From: Burkholderiales bacterium
GTDB lineage: Bacteria; Pseudomonadota; Gammaproteobacteria; Burkholderiales; CAIKXV01
DNA: 5,076 nucleotides
Direction of reading: 5' to 3'
NCBI GenBank assembly: GCA_014379045.1
Contig: JACMMK010000319.1
Location: 1 to 5,076, forward strand
The notes beneath the pieces were generated by a model that saw nothing but the letters and a program-made list of their open reading frames with translations, did no database searches and was not told the origin of the DNA. Positions 1 through 5,041 of the stretch are shown here, one piece after another (positions within the stretch are counted from its first letter, which is position 1; the number at the start of each line of letters is the position of its first letter). Both the position numbers and the translations under genes were made by a program.

Positions 1-173
1 AGCGCGCGCGAAAGCGGCTCGCCGACCCGCAACGGCCCGCTCGCCGCGAGCGTGCCACCGACGGAAATCACCCGCCCCGCGACGTCGAGCCCAGCCCATC
101 CCAGCAGAGGGTCGCGCGGCGCAGGCGCGACCCTTTCTTCAACCGCACGGCTGTCGAGCGTCGATGGATTCAA
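1..173 (-). CDS. Possible 5' part of an unrecognised gene running off the window
   Basis: This minus-strand frame has no stop from about position 368 to the window edge. Codons are GC-rich in the third position over roughly 1-125, where the translation reads protein-like (for example RDPLLGWAGLDVAGRV, then VGGTLAASGPLRVGEPL). There is no ATG. A TTG at 173-171 lies about 11-12 bases after a GGAGAG at 190-185, which I chose as the tentative start; an upstream GTG is possible. The spacing of G-R, A-S-G and V-G-E faintly recalls the N-terminal beta domain of FliI/SctN-type export ATPases, but the match needs gaps and I do not rely on it. The part upstream of 173 looks non-coding. The gene would lie downstream of the 370-396 terminator, so it would be a separate unit. 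Confidence 0.3.
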   Translation of the reverse strand, partial: MNPSTLDSRAVEERVAPAPRDPLLGWAGLDVAGRVISVGGTLAASGPLRVGEPLSRA

Positions 174-369
174 GATGTCCGATTCTCTCCAGTCTGCGCA
201 GCACAGTCCATCACCGTGCTGCGGGCGCCGCACGCCGTGCGGGTTGCCAACGGCGCGGCGCAGGCAGCCGCCTCGCGGGTGAACGCTGCGTCGACCCGAA
301 CCGATACGCCGGCGTGATGGAGCGCGCGCATTCGACGCAAGATCGTCCGCATCCGCATGAATCAGAAAC
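174..369. other. Gap between terminator and left-edge ORF
   Basis: No convincing gene is seen on either strand. The short open frames here (one on minus with many Arg and Ala, two on plus) lack a Shine-Dalgarno sequence and a protein-like composition. The stretch would have to carry the promoter of the left-edge ORF if that ORF is real, but I see no good -35/-10 pair. Confidence 0.3.
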
Positions 370-396
370 CGGCCGGGGGATTTTCTCCCCCGGCCG
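370..396 (-). terminator. Strong GC-rich stem-loop terminator
   Basis: A perfect inverted repeat has arms of 11 bases (370-380 and 386-396) and a 5-base loop, read GAAAA on the minus strand. On the minus strand the stem is followed by GTTTCTGATT, a broken T-rich stretch, which favours termination of leftward transcription. It lies 34 bases after the stop at 430 and 83 bases after the stop at 479, so it most likely ends the transcript carrying the 82-aa gene and whatever is translated after it. No plus-strand gene precedes it. Confidence 0.75.
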
Positions 397-429
397 TGCT
401 GCGTGCTGCTTTAGTGCACCGACGTTCCA

Positions 430-612
430 CTACTGCCGCGCCATCGAGTCATCGACCCCGGTGATGAAGTGCACATGATCAGCGGTTCGACCACCAGCGC
501 GCAAAGCGCAGGCGCCACAACCACCACCACACGCGCCACCGTTGCAGGCGTTGAAGGTCCTGCAACCAGCGATCGCCCCGCCAGCGCCGATGCCACTCGC
601 CGAGGCGACCCA
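430..612 (-). pseudogene. In-frame Gly/Cys-rich extension beyond the TGA of the 82-aa gene
   Basis: Directly after the TGA at 615-613 the same reading frame stays open for 60 codons and ends at TAG (432-430), 34 bases before the terminator. The tail has 14 Gly and 5 Cys; the core reads CRTFNACNGGACGGGCGAC, and the end reads DHVHFITGVDDSMARQ, which looks like ordinary protein. No ATG or GTG lies in its first part, so it can be made only by reading through the TGA, or it is the cut-off tail of a once longer gene (about 143 codons). A Gly/Cys-rich C-terminal tail behind a small helical domain is a believable layout. The competing reading is the 44-aa ORF in the next frame over the same bases, and third-position GC is higher in that frame. 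A sequencing error at the TGA is also possible. Confidence 0.35.
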
Positions 613-613
613 T
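479..613 (-). CDS. Candidate 44-aa Trp/Arg-rich small protein, TGATG-coupled
   Basis: The ATG shares its A with the TGA of the upstream 82-aa gene (TGATG), the usual arrangement for translational re-initiation, so a separate Shine-Dalgarno is not needed. The product has 10 Trp and 12 Arg in 44 residues, including VWWWLWRLRFARWW near the C-terminus. It would be strongly basic and amphipathic and could bind membranes or nucleic acid. Third-position GC is about 86 percent, higher than first and second positions, as expected of a coding frame in this genome. Against it, runs of Trp are what a GGT/TGT-rich Gly/Cys segment gives when read one frame off, and an alternative Gly/Cys frame overlaps it fully. 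I recognise no family. Only one of the two overlapping readings is likely to be real. Confidence 0.35.
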   Translation of the reverse strand: MGRLGEWHRRWRGDRWLQDLQRLQRWRVWWWLWRLRFARWWSNR

Positions 614-861
614 CACGCGTCTTCCGACTGGTCCGAGCGGGACCGCGATTGCACCACGCGCCACTGCCCGCGTCGTACCTTCGCGACCTGCTCGCGCGCA
701 TCGACTTCCTCGCCGAGCAGGTCGGACAGCACCCGGCTCAGTTGCGAATCGATACCCGCCTGCAGCAACGCCACTGCCACCTCGTCCTTGCGTCGAACGA
801 GTTCCTCGTCGCTCGCCTGTCCCAGCCACCGCAGATACGACTCCATGAACCACGGATCCAT
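613..861 (-). CDS. Unrecognised 82-aa charged helical protein
   Basis: I do not recognise the family. The protein begins MDPWFMESYLRWLGQASDEE and is rich in Glu, Asp, Arg, Leu and Ala to about residue 65, with a pattern typical of two or three amphipathic helices and no signal peptide or membrane segment; the end (about 66-82) is Ser/Arg/Gln-rich and probably disordered. Codon use is strongly GC3-biased, supporting a real gene. I chose the ATG at 861 because a GGAGGA lies 3 bases upstream (870-865), a strong but closely spaced ribosome site; a GTG at 888 would add nine residues but has no good site. The SD and AUG lie in the 3' arm of a hairpin (858-890). The gene follows a long structured leader and its TGA is the start of either a coupled small ORF or a read-through tail. 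It is probably cytoplasmic. Confidence 0.7.
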   Translation of the reverse strand: MDPWFMESYLRWLGQASDEELVRRKDEVAVALLQAGIDSQLSRVLSDLLGEEVDAREQVAKVRRGQWRVVQSRSRSDQSEDA

Positions 862-890
862 GCGTCCTCCGAGAAAAAGGGGACGCACGG
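858..890 (-). promoter_or_regulatory. Hairpin masking the SD and AUG of the 82-aa gene
   Basis: On the minus-strand RNA, bases 890-881 (CCGTGCGTCC) can pair with 867-858 (GGACGCATGG) in a 10-bp stem with one G-U pair and a 13-base loop containing a run of five U. The 3' arm includes the whole AUG (861-859) and half of the GGAGGA (870-865); the rest of the SD sits in the loop. Such a fold would hold translation down until it is opened by heat, a ligand, a protein or an antisense RNA. The pairing is directly visible; the regulatory role is inferred. Confidence 0.5.
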
Positions 891-922
891 CCCCCCGGAG
901 GGACGTGAACGTCCCCGAGGGG
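891..922. repeat. Nested palindrome in the leader
   Basis: The centre is a perfect inverted repeat, GGGACGT (900-906) and ACGTCCC (909-915) separated by two bases; as RNA it would form a 6-bp stem with a 4-base loop. Outside it, CCCC (892-895) can pair with GGGG (919-922) across a 3-by-3 internal loop. It could be an operator for a dimeric regulator or a stem of the leader RNA, directly abutting the SD hairpin. Confidence 0.5.
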
Positions 923-965
923 TGAACACCGCAGCGCGCGCGACGACGTCGAAGGCGCTACGGTT

Positions 966-1029
966 CTCGCGCGAGATGCGCGAGGGCACCGGAGTCAATC
1001 TCCGGCGGCGAGCGAAGCCAATCTTCGCT
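966..1029. repeat. Three tandem perfect hairpins with 5-base loops
   Basis: Three inverted repeats follow one another: 966-984 (7-bp arms CTCGCGC/GCGCGAG, loop GAGAT), 989-1005 (6-bp arms CCGGAG/CTCCGG, loop TCAAT) and 1011-1029 (7-bp arms AGCGAAG/CTTCGCT, loop CCAAT). All arms are perfect, all loops are 5 bases, and the spacers are 4 and 5 bases. The second and third share a core, AG-YCAAT-CT on plus, or AG-ATTGR-CT on minus. This regularity suggests a structured RNA, tandem protein-binding hairpins, or a REP-like palindromic cluster. Stems read equally well on both strands, so the functional strand is not settled. Confidence 0.55.
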
Positions 1030-1207
1030 ACAGCAGCGACGAGACTAGGTGCCGGCGGCCGTGAAGTCGTGCGCGAGAACGATCGACTCCACGTGAAACT
1101 TCGTGCGCCGAGTAACGGGAACCCGCACGTCGGGTCAGCCCTCGGTCAGCGCCGCGCGCGCTGCACTCCCACGCGCCCTTGCCGATCCGCGCGCTACGCA
1201 GGCAGCC

Positions 1208-2155
1208 TCAGTAGAACTTGCGCAGATCCAACCCGTCGTAGAGCGAGGCGACCTGCTCCGCATACCCGTTGAACATCAGGGTCTCGCGCTTGAAGAACTC
1301 GCCGATCCGGCGTTCGCGCGCCTGGGTCCAGCGCGGATGGTCGACCTTCGGGTTCACGTTCGAGTAGAAACCGTACTCGTGCGGCGCCGAGCGCACCCAG
1401 GCGGTCGTCGGCATCCTTTCCACGAACCGGATACGCACGATCGACTTGCCGCTCTTGAAGCCGTACTTCCACGGCACCACCAGGCGCACCGGAGCGCCGT
1501 TCGGGTTGGGCAGCAGTTCGCCGTAGAGCCCGAGTCCGAGCAGCGTCAACGGGTGCATCGCCTCGTCCAGCCGCAAGCCCTCGACATACGGCCACTGCAG
1601 TACCGCCGCCTTCTGCCCCGGCATCTGCTGCGGGTCGAGCAGCGTATGGAACTCGACGAACTTCGCGTTACCGGTGGGTTCGACCTGCTTGATGAGCTCC
1701 GACAGCGAATAACCGGCCCACGGCACGACCATCGACCACGCCTCGACGCAGCGCAGGCGGTAGATGCGTTCTTCTATCGGCGCCAGCTTCAGAAGGTCTT
1801 CGATGCCGAAGGTGCGCGGCTTCTTCACCTCGCCTTCGACCGCCACCGTCCACGGACGCGTCTTGAACGCCTTCGAGTTGCGCAGCGGGTCCGCCTTGTC
1901 CGTACCGAACTCGTAGAAGTTAACGTACGAGGTGATCTGTTCGTAGGTGTTCTGCGGTTCCTTGATGCTGAACGGGCTCGGGCGCACGCCGGCCAGCTTT
2001 TCGCGCGTCTGCGCGCGCAGCGGCAGAGGCGCTGCAAGCGCGCCGGCACCGACGGCGAAGGCGCTGGCCTGCTGCAGAAAACGCCGTCGTGCGCGCCACG
2101 TCTGCAACGGCGTGATTTCCGAGGGGGGAATGTCAGCAGGGCGCTTGATCAGCAT
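1208..2155 (-). CDS. msrP: Protein-methionine-sulfoxide reductase catalytic subunit MsrP (YedY)
   Basis: MsrP is the periplasmic molybdopterin enzyme that reduces methionine sulfoxide in oxidised envelope proteins, taking electrons from the quinone pool through the membrane haem protein MsrQ. The 315-aa product starts with a Tat signal (ARRRFLQQA at about 22-30, hydrophobic stretch to about 46, likely cleavage near LRAQ), so it is exported folded with cofactor. The sulfite-oxidase-fold signature is clear: YEFGTDKADP (81-90), EERIYRLRCVEAWSMVVPW (128-146) with Cys136 as the expected Mo ligand, YVEGLRLDEAMHPLTL (190-205), NGAPVRLVVPWKYGFK (219-234) and VDHPRWTQA (271-279). The protein is full length and ends GLDLRKFY, as family members do. 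The ATG at 2155 is the only sensible start and has a weak GGA about 8 bases upstream. It lies 103 bases after the lipoprotein gene and could share its transcript. No msrQ follows, which is unusual. Confidence 0.95.
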   Translation of the reverse strand: MLIKRPADIPPSEITPLQTWRARRRFLQQASAFAVGAGALAAPLPLRAQTREKLAGVRPSPFSIKEPQNTYEQITSYVNFYEFGTDKADPLRNSKAFKTRPWTVAVEGEVKKPRTFGIEDLLKLAPIEERIYRLRCVEAWSMVVPWAGYSLSELIKQVEPTGNAKFVEFHTLLDPQQMPGQKAAVLQWPYVEGLRLDEAMHPLTLLGLGLYGELLPNPNGAPVRLVVPWKYGFKSGKSIVRIRFVERMPTTAWVRSAPHEYGFYSNVNPKVDHPRWTQARERRIGEFFKRETLMFNGYAEQVASLYDGLDLRKFY

Positions 2156-2258
2156 GGCGATATCCGGAAGGCGCCAGGGGCGAACCGCAGCACCGCCCCG
2201 ACGCGTGCGTCGCGGACGCCGAACTCGTCGACGCCCGCGCCAGCGTTGGAATTAGAAC
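2156..2258 (-). other. Spacer between lipoprotein gene and msrP
   Basis: This 103-base gap has no clear terminator, so read-through from the lipoprotein gene into msrP is possible. I see no convincing promoter. One frame is open with GC-rich third positions but has no start codon in the gap. Confidence 0.3.
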
Positions 2259-2651
2259 TCAGGGACGCGCGATCGACCACGTGTTGCCGACGCGGTCGCC
2301 GGTGCGATCCCCGGGCTTCGTGTCCTTGATCCAGGTGTAGAGCGGCTTGCCGCGCATCGCCCATTGCAGGCTGCCGTCCTCGCGCGTGACGACGGAATAA
2401 TCGCCGCTCGACTTGTCCGACGCGGTCGCCATCAGCGGCGGCCAGTTCTTCGCGCAACCGCCGTTGCATACGCTCTTGCCCATTGGATCCTTGTCGAACG
2501 TATAGAGCGTCATGCCCTTGGCATCGACGAGTACGCCATCGGCGACCCGCGCCGGCTCGGCGGACATCCCGAGCATCGCGCAGCCGGACAGCCCCAGCAT
2601 GACCATCGTGCACAGAAACAGACGAAGACGTAACTTCAGACGAGCGTTCAT
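2259..2651 (-). CDS. COG4315-type lipoprotein (Lipoprotein_15 repeat)
   Basis: This is a 130-aa predicted lipoprotein with a basic N-terminus, hydrophobic stretch 11-23 and lipobox LSGC at 21-24, so lipidation at Cys24 is expected. The mature part carries the two short repeats of the secreted-repeat family (Pfam Lipoprotein_15, COG4315): LVDAKGMTLYTFDKD (41-55), followed by CNGGCAKNWPPL (62-73) with a conserved CxxxC pair, and LQWAMRGKPLYTWIKDTKPG (95-114). The length is normal for the family. The molecular function is unknown. The start ATG has a good Shine-Dalgarno (AAGGAAG, about 6-8 bases upstream in an A-rich spacer). It precedes msrP by 103 bases on the same strand; both products act in the envelope, which fits but does not prove a common role. 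The closely related alternative is another small envelope lipoprotein, but the LYTF/LYTW and NW pattern makes this unlikely. Confidence 0.88.
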   Translation of the reverse strand: MNARLKLRLRLFLCTMVMLGLSGCAMLGMSAEPARVADGVLVDAKGMTLYTFDKDPMGKSVCNGGCAKNWPPLMATASDKSSGDYSVVTREDGSLQWAMRGKPLYTWIKDTKPGDRTGDRVGNTWSIARP

Positions 2652-2830
2652 TTTTTTCTTCCTTCAAAAGGAGTGTGCAAGGGGAGCAGACGCAGATGCG
2701 CGGACGCACTGCCGAGGTTCGCGGCGGCCTTGCACGGCGCCTCGCCCCGGTCGACCACGGCGTTCGAAGATTACTCTCCGAGCCCGGCCGAGCATACCCC
2801 GCCGATTCGTGTTCATCGCTGCCGGGGCGT
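2652..2830 (-). other. Intergenic region between mgtE and the lipoprotein gene
   Basis: This 179-base gap should hold the end of the mgtE transcript and the promoter of the lipoprotein gene. An imperfect hairpin is visible at 2797-2827 (CCCCG/CGGGG outer arms, CGAT/ATCG inner arms) just after the mgtE stop, but without a T run, so it is at best a weak terminator. TATGCT and TAATCT are -10-like on the minus strand, but neither has a matching -35, so no promoter is called. Confidence 0.35.
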
Positions 2831-4285
2831 TCAGATCAGGAACACCGTCGCCAGGCCGAGGAAAATGAAAAACCCGCCGCTGTCGGTCAGCGCGGTGATC
2901 AGCACCGACGAGCCCATCGCCGGGTCTTTCTGCAGCCAGCGCCGGCCGAGCGGAATCAGCACGCCGGCGAGCGCGGCGAGCAACAGGTTCAGCGTCATCG
3001 CCGCCACCATCACCAGCGACAGCGCGACGTTGCGATAGAACAGCCAGACCACCACACCGACCAGGGTGCCCCAGACCAGCCCGTTGATCAGCGCGATCGT
3101 GATCTCCTTGATGAACAGCTTGCGCGCGCTCTCCATCCCGAGCTGGCCGAGCGCGAGCGCGCGCACGATCATCGTGATCGTCTGGTTGCCGGCGTTGCCG
3201 CCGATGCCGGCGACGATCGGCATCAGTGCGGCGAGTGCCACCAGTTTCTCGATCGACATCTCGAACGCGCCGATCACGCGCGAGGCGATGAACGCGGTCA
3301 CCAGATTCACCGCGAGCCAGGTCCAGCGGTTCTTCAGGCTGTCCCAGACCGGGGCGAAGATGTCCTCTTCCTCGCGCAACCCGCTCGCCTGCAGGCGCTC
3401 GGCCTCCGACGCCTCGCGGATGTAGTCGACGACGACATCGACCGTCAGCCGACCGACGACCTCGCCCTGATCGTCGATCACCGGCGCGGAGATCAGATCG
3501 TAGCGCTCGAACGCGGTCGCCGCGTCGCGCGCATCGTCGTCGGCGCGAAAACTGACGACGTTGCGGTCGACCAGCGCCGACACTTCGACTTCGGGTTCGT
3601 TCACCAGCAGCTTCTTGAGCGGCAGCACGCCGCGCAGCCCGCCCTTGCGATCGACGACGAACAGCTTGTCGGTGTTGCTCGGCAGTTCATCGAGACGGCG
3701 CAGATAGCGCAGCACGACCTCGATCGTCACGTCCTCACGGATCGTCACCATCTCGAAATCCATCAACCCGCCGACGCTGTCCTCGGGATACGACAACGCT
3801 TCGCGCAATTGCTCGCGCTCGTCCGCCGACAGCGACTTGAACAGGTCGGCGATGACCTCGTCGGGCAGGTCGGGCGCGAGGTCGGCGATCTCGTCGGTAT
3901 CGAGCTGCTCGGTCGCGGCGACGAGTTCGCCGCGATCCATGTCGGCGATCAGCGTCTCGCGCACCGCATCCGAGACCTCGAGCAGGATCTCGCCGTCGCG
4001 GTCGGCCTTGACCAGCTGCCACACGCGCAGACGGTCGGCGAGCGGCAGCGCCTCGAGAATCAGCGCGACGTCGGCCGGATGCAGCGCATCGAGCTTGGTC
4101 TGCAGCAACGCCTCGTTCTGCTTGTGCACCAGCGAATCGACCAGCGGCTGGCGTTCGTGCGGGCCGCCGCTGCGCCCCTCGTGTTCGCGATGCGCGAGCG
4201 ATTCGACGACGCGCTGGCGCCGCAGCAGATCGGTGATCTCCTGCAGGCTTTCCTGCACGCTGCGCGGTTCGTCGACGTCGTTCAT
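2831..4285 (-). CDS. mgtE: Magnesium transporter MgtE
   Basis: MgtE is a homodimeric Mg2+ channel of the inner membrane whose cytoplasmic domains close the pore when internal Mg2+ is high. The 484-aa product shows the full layout: an N-terminal helical superfamily domain (about 55-170, with LHPADVALILEALP at 68-81 and DLPDEVIADLFKSL at 139-152), CBS domain 1 from SVGGLMDFEMVTI (170-182), CBS domain 2 from about 236 (VSALVDRNVVSF), an acidic plug-helix region (about 291-318) and five membrane segments from about 322 to the end. The pore signature MPIVAGIGGNAGNQT (355-369) is present, as is the final-helix ALTDSGGFFIFLGLAT (465-480) with the conserved Asp468. It is somewhat longer than the 450-aa Thermus protein because of a charged N-terminal extension. 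It follows mtgA after 60 bases; the ATG at 4285 has only a weak GAG upstream. Confidence 0.96.
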   Translation of the reverse strand: MNDVDEPRSVQESLQEITDLLRRQRVVESLAHREHEGRSGGPHERQPLVDSLVHKQNEALLQTKLDALHPADVALILEALPLADRLRVWQLVKADRDGEILLEVSDAVRETLIADMDRGELVAATEQLDTDEIADLAPDLPDEVIADLFKSLSADEREQLREALSYPEDSVGGLMDFEMVTIREDVTIEVVLRYLRRLDELPSNTDKLFVVDRKGGLRGVLPLKKLLVNEPEVEVSALVDRNVVSFRADDDARDAATAFERYDLISAPVIDDQGEVVGRLTVDVVVDYIREASEAERLQASGLREEEDIFAPVWDSLKNRWTWLAVNLVTAFIASRVIGAFEMSIEKLVALAALMPIVAGIGGNAGNQTITMIVRALALGQLGMESARKLFIKEITIALINGLVWGTLVGVVVWLFYRNVALSLVMVAAMTLNLLLAALAGVLIPLGRRWLQKDPAMGSSVLITALTDSGGFFIFLGLATVFLI

Positions 4286-4309
4286 CAGCTCGGCGCACCC
4301 GTTCGAAAT

Positions 4310-4331
4310 GTGGCGCGATTGTATGCGCCAC
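4310..4331 (-). promoter_or_regulatory. Inverted repeat around a -10-like hexamer upstream of mgtE
   Basis: In the 60-base mtgA-mgtE gap, perfect 7-base arms GTGGCGC (4310-4316) and GCGCCAC (4325-4331) flank 8 bases. On the minus strand those 8 bases include TACAAT (4323-4318), one mismatch from TATAAT and about 32 bases before the mgtE ATG. No good -35 is seen 17 bases upstream. Either it is an mgtE promoter with an operator laid over the -10, or a weak terminator hairpin after mtgA (no T run follows). Confidence 0.45.
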
Positions 4332-4345
4332 GGTTCGGCACAGGG

Positions 4346-5041
4346 CTACGGCACCTGCGCGCGCGGCATCCGGGCGAGGATGATCTCGGTGTAGCGCCCG
4401 AGCCAGCGCGAGCCGCGGGAGCGATCGTAGAGGCGCGGGTTGGGCACCATGGCGGCCAGACGCGCCGCCTGCTCCGGCGACAGCTGTGCCGCCGATATGC
4501 CGAAATAGTGGCGCGCGGCGGCCTCGGCACCGAACACCCCGTTGCCCCATTCGATCACGTTCAGGTAGACCTCGAGGATGCGGCGCTTGCTCCAGGTCTG
4601 CTCGAGCATCAGGGTGATCGCCGCCTCCTGCAGCTTGCGCCACGGGGTGCGCGCATCGGACAGGAACAGGTTCTTCGCGAGCTGCTGGCTGATCGTCGAG
4701 CCGCCGCGGATCACGCGCCCCTGCTTCAGGTTCTGCTCGAACGCCTTCTGGATCGCGTCCCAGTCGAAGCCTTCGTGATCGACGAACTTGTCGTCCTCGG
4801 CGACCACGATCGCGCGCTTGAGGTGCATCGAGATGCGCGCGTACGGCAGCCACTGGTGGCGCAAGCGCGCCTTCGGATCGGCGCGCTGCAGTTCGTTCAG
4901 ACGCATACGCATGAACGAGGTCTCGCTCGGGTTCGCGTAGTTCCAGTAGAGCACGTGCCCGAACAGCCATAGCTGCCACGCGAACAGGCACGCGAAGGCG
5001 AGCAGCAGCAACCGGCCGATCCAGCGCGCGAGCGTTCTCAC
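4346..5041 (-). CDS. mtgA: Monofunctional biosynthetic peptidoglycan transglycosylase MtgA
   Basis: MtgA is a GT51 enzyme that polymerises lipid II into glycan strands at the periplasmic face of the inner membrane, without a transpeptidase domain. The 231-aa product, normal for the family, has one N-terminal membrane anchor (about 8-32) and then the GT51 motifs in order: AEDDKFVDHEGFD (81-93) with catalytic Glu82, RGGSTISQQLAKNLFL (112-127), RKLQEAAITLMLEQTWSKRR (135-154) with the second conserved Glu139, ILEVYLNVIEWGNGVFGAEA (155-174) and LSPEQAARLAAMVPNPRLYD (187-206). The start taken is GTG at 5041, placing MRTLAR directly before the anchor; it has no Shine-Dalgarno, but it overlaps a TGA in another frame (GTGA), suggesting coupling to an upstream gene. 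The frame remains open to the window edge, so a start further upstream is not excluded. Confidence 0.95.
   Translation of the reverse strand: MRTLARWIGRLLLLAFACLFAWQLWLFGHVLYWNYANPSETSFMRMRLNELQRADPKARLRHQWLPYARISMHLKRAIVVAEDDKFVDHEGFDWDAIQKAFEQNLKQGRVIRGGSTISQQLAKNLFLSDARTPWRKLQEAAITLMLEQTWSKRRILEVYLNVIEWGNGVFGAEAAARHYFGISAAQLSPEQAARLAAMVPNPRLYDRSRGSRWLGRYTEIILARMPRAQVP

Larger units (their letters stand above)
862..1207 (-). other. 346-base gene-free leader with dense hairpins
   Basis: No reading frame on either strand looks coding; the plus-strand frames here are open only by base composition. Instead the stretch carries inverted repeats: the SD hairpin, a nested palindrome at 891-922, three tandem hairpins at 966-1029, and a weaker one at 1121-1135 (ACCCG and CGGGT around CACGT). 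A short direct repeat, GGTCAGC, occurs at 1133-1139 and 1144-1150. It lies between the end of msrP and the 82-aa gene, so it is either a long structured 5' leader, an independent small RNA, or a palindromic intergenic repeat. I see no clear promoter. No msrQ remnant is visible. Confidence 0.5.

Noticed and set aside
613..655. Selenocysteine insertion element after or near the TGA
   Set aside because: Only a tight TCGCC/GGCGA inverted repeat is visible just downstream (on minus, within about 10 bases of the TGA); this does not match the size and loop of a bacterial SECIS.
411..701. Third minus-strand frame over the small-ORF region (Val-rich product)
   Set aside because: Its third-position GC is lower than in the other two frames, and its start has no ribosome site or coupling.
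469..1272. 267-codon plus-strand open frame
   Set aside because: It crosses the antisense of the 82-aa gene and the hairpin-rich leader; Arg/Ala/Thr-rich with no protein-like signal.
1103..2329. 408-codon plus-strand open frame
   Set aside because: It is antisense to msrP, and its composition is that of a mirror frame with no recognisable domain.
2149..2709. 186-codon minus-strand open frame ending at the msrP start
   Set aside because: It overlaps the lipoprotein gene in a shifted frame. The last ~28 codons in the gap have GC-rich third positions, but there is no start codon there and no recognisable product.
2675..4972. 765-codon plus-strand open frame
   Set aside because: It lies antisense to mgtE and mtgA, both unmistakable; its Arg/Gln/His/Asp-rich low-complexity product is the typical mirror of GC-rich coding sequence.
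3735..4991. 418-codon minus-strand open frame
   Set aside because: It overlaps mtgA and the 5' part of mgtE in another frame and is Arg/Ala-rich; both genes in the true frame have full family motifs.
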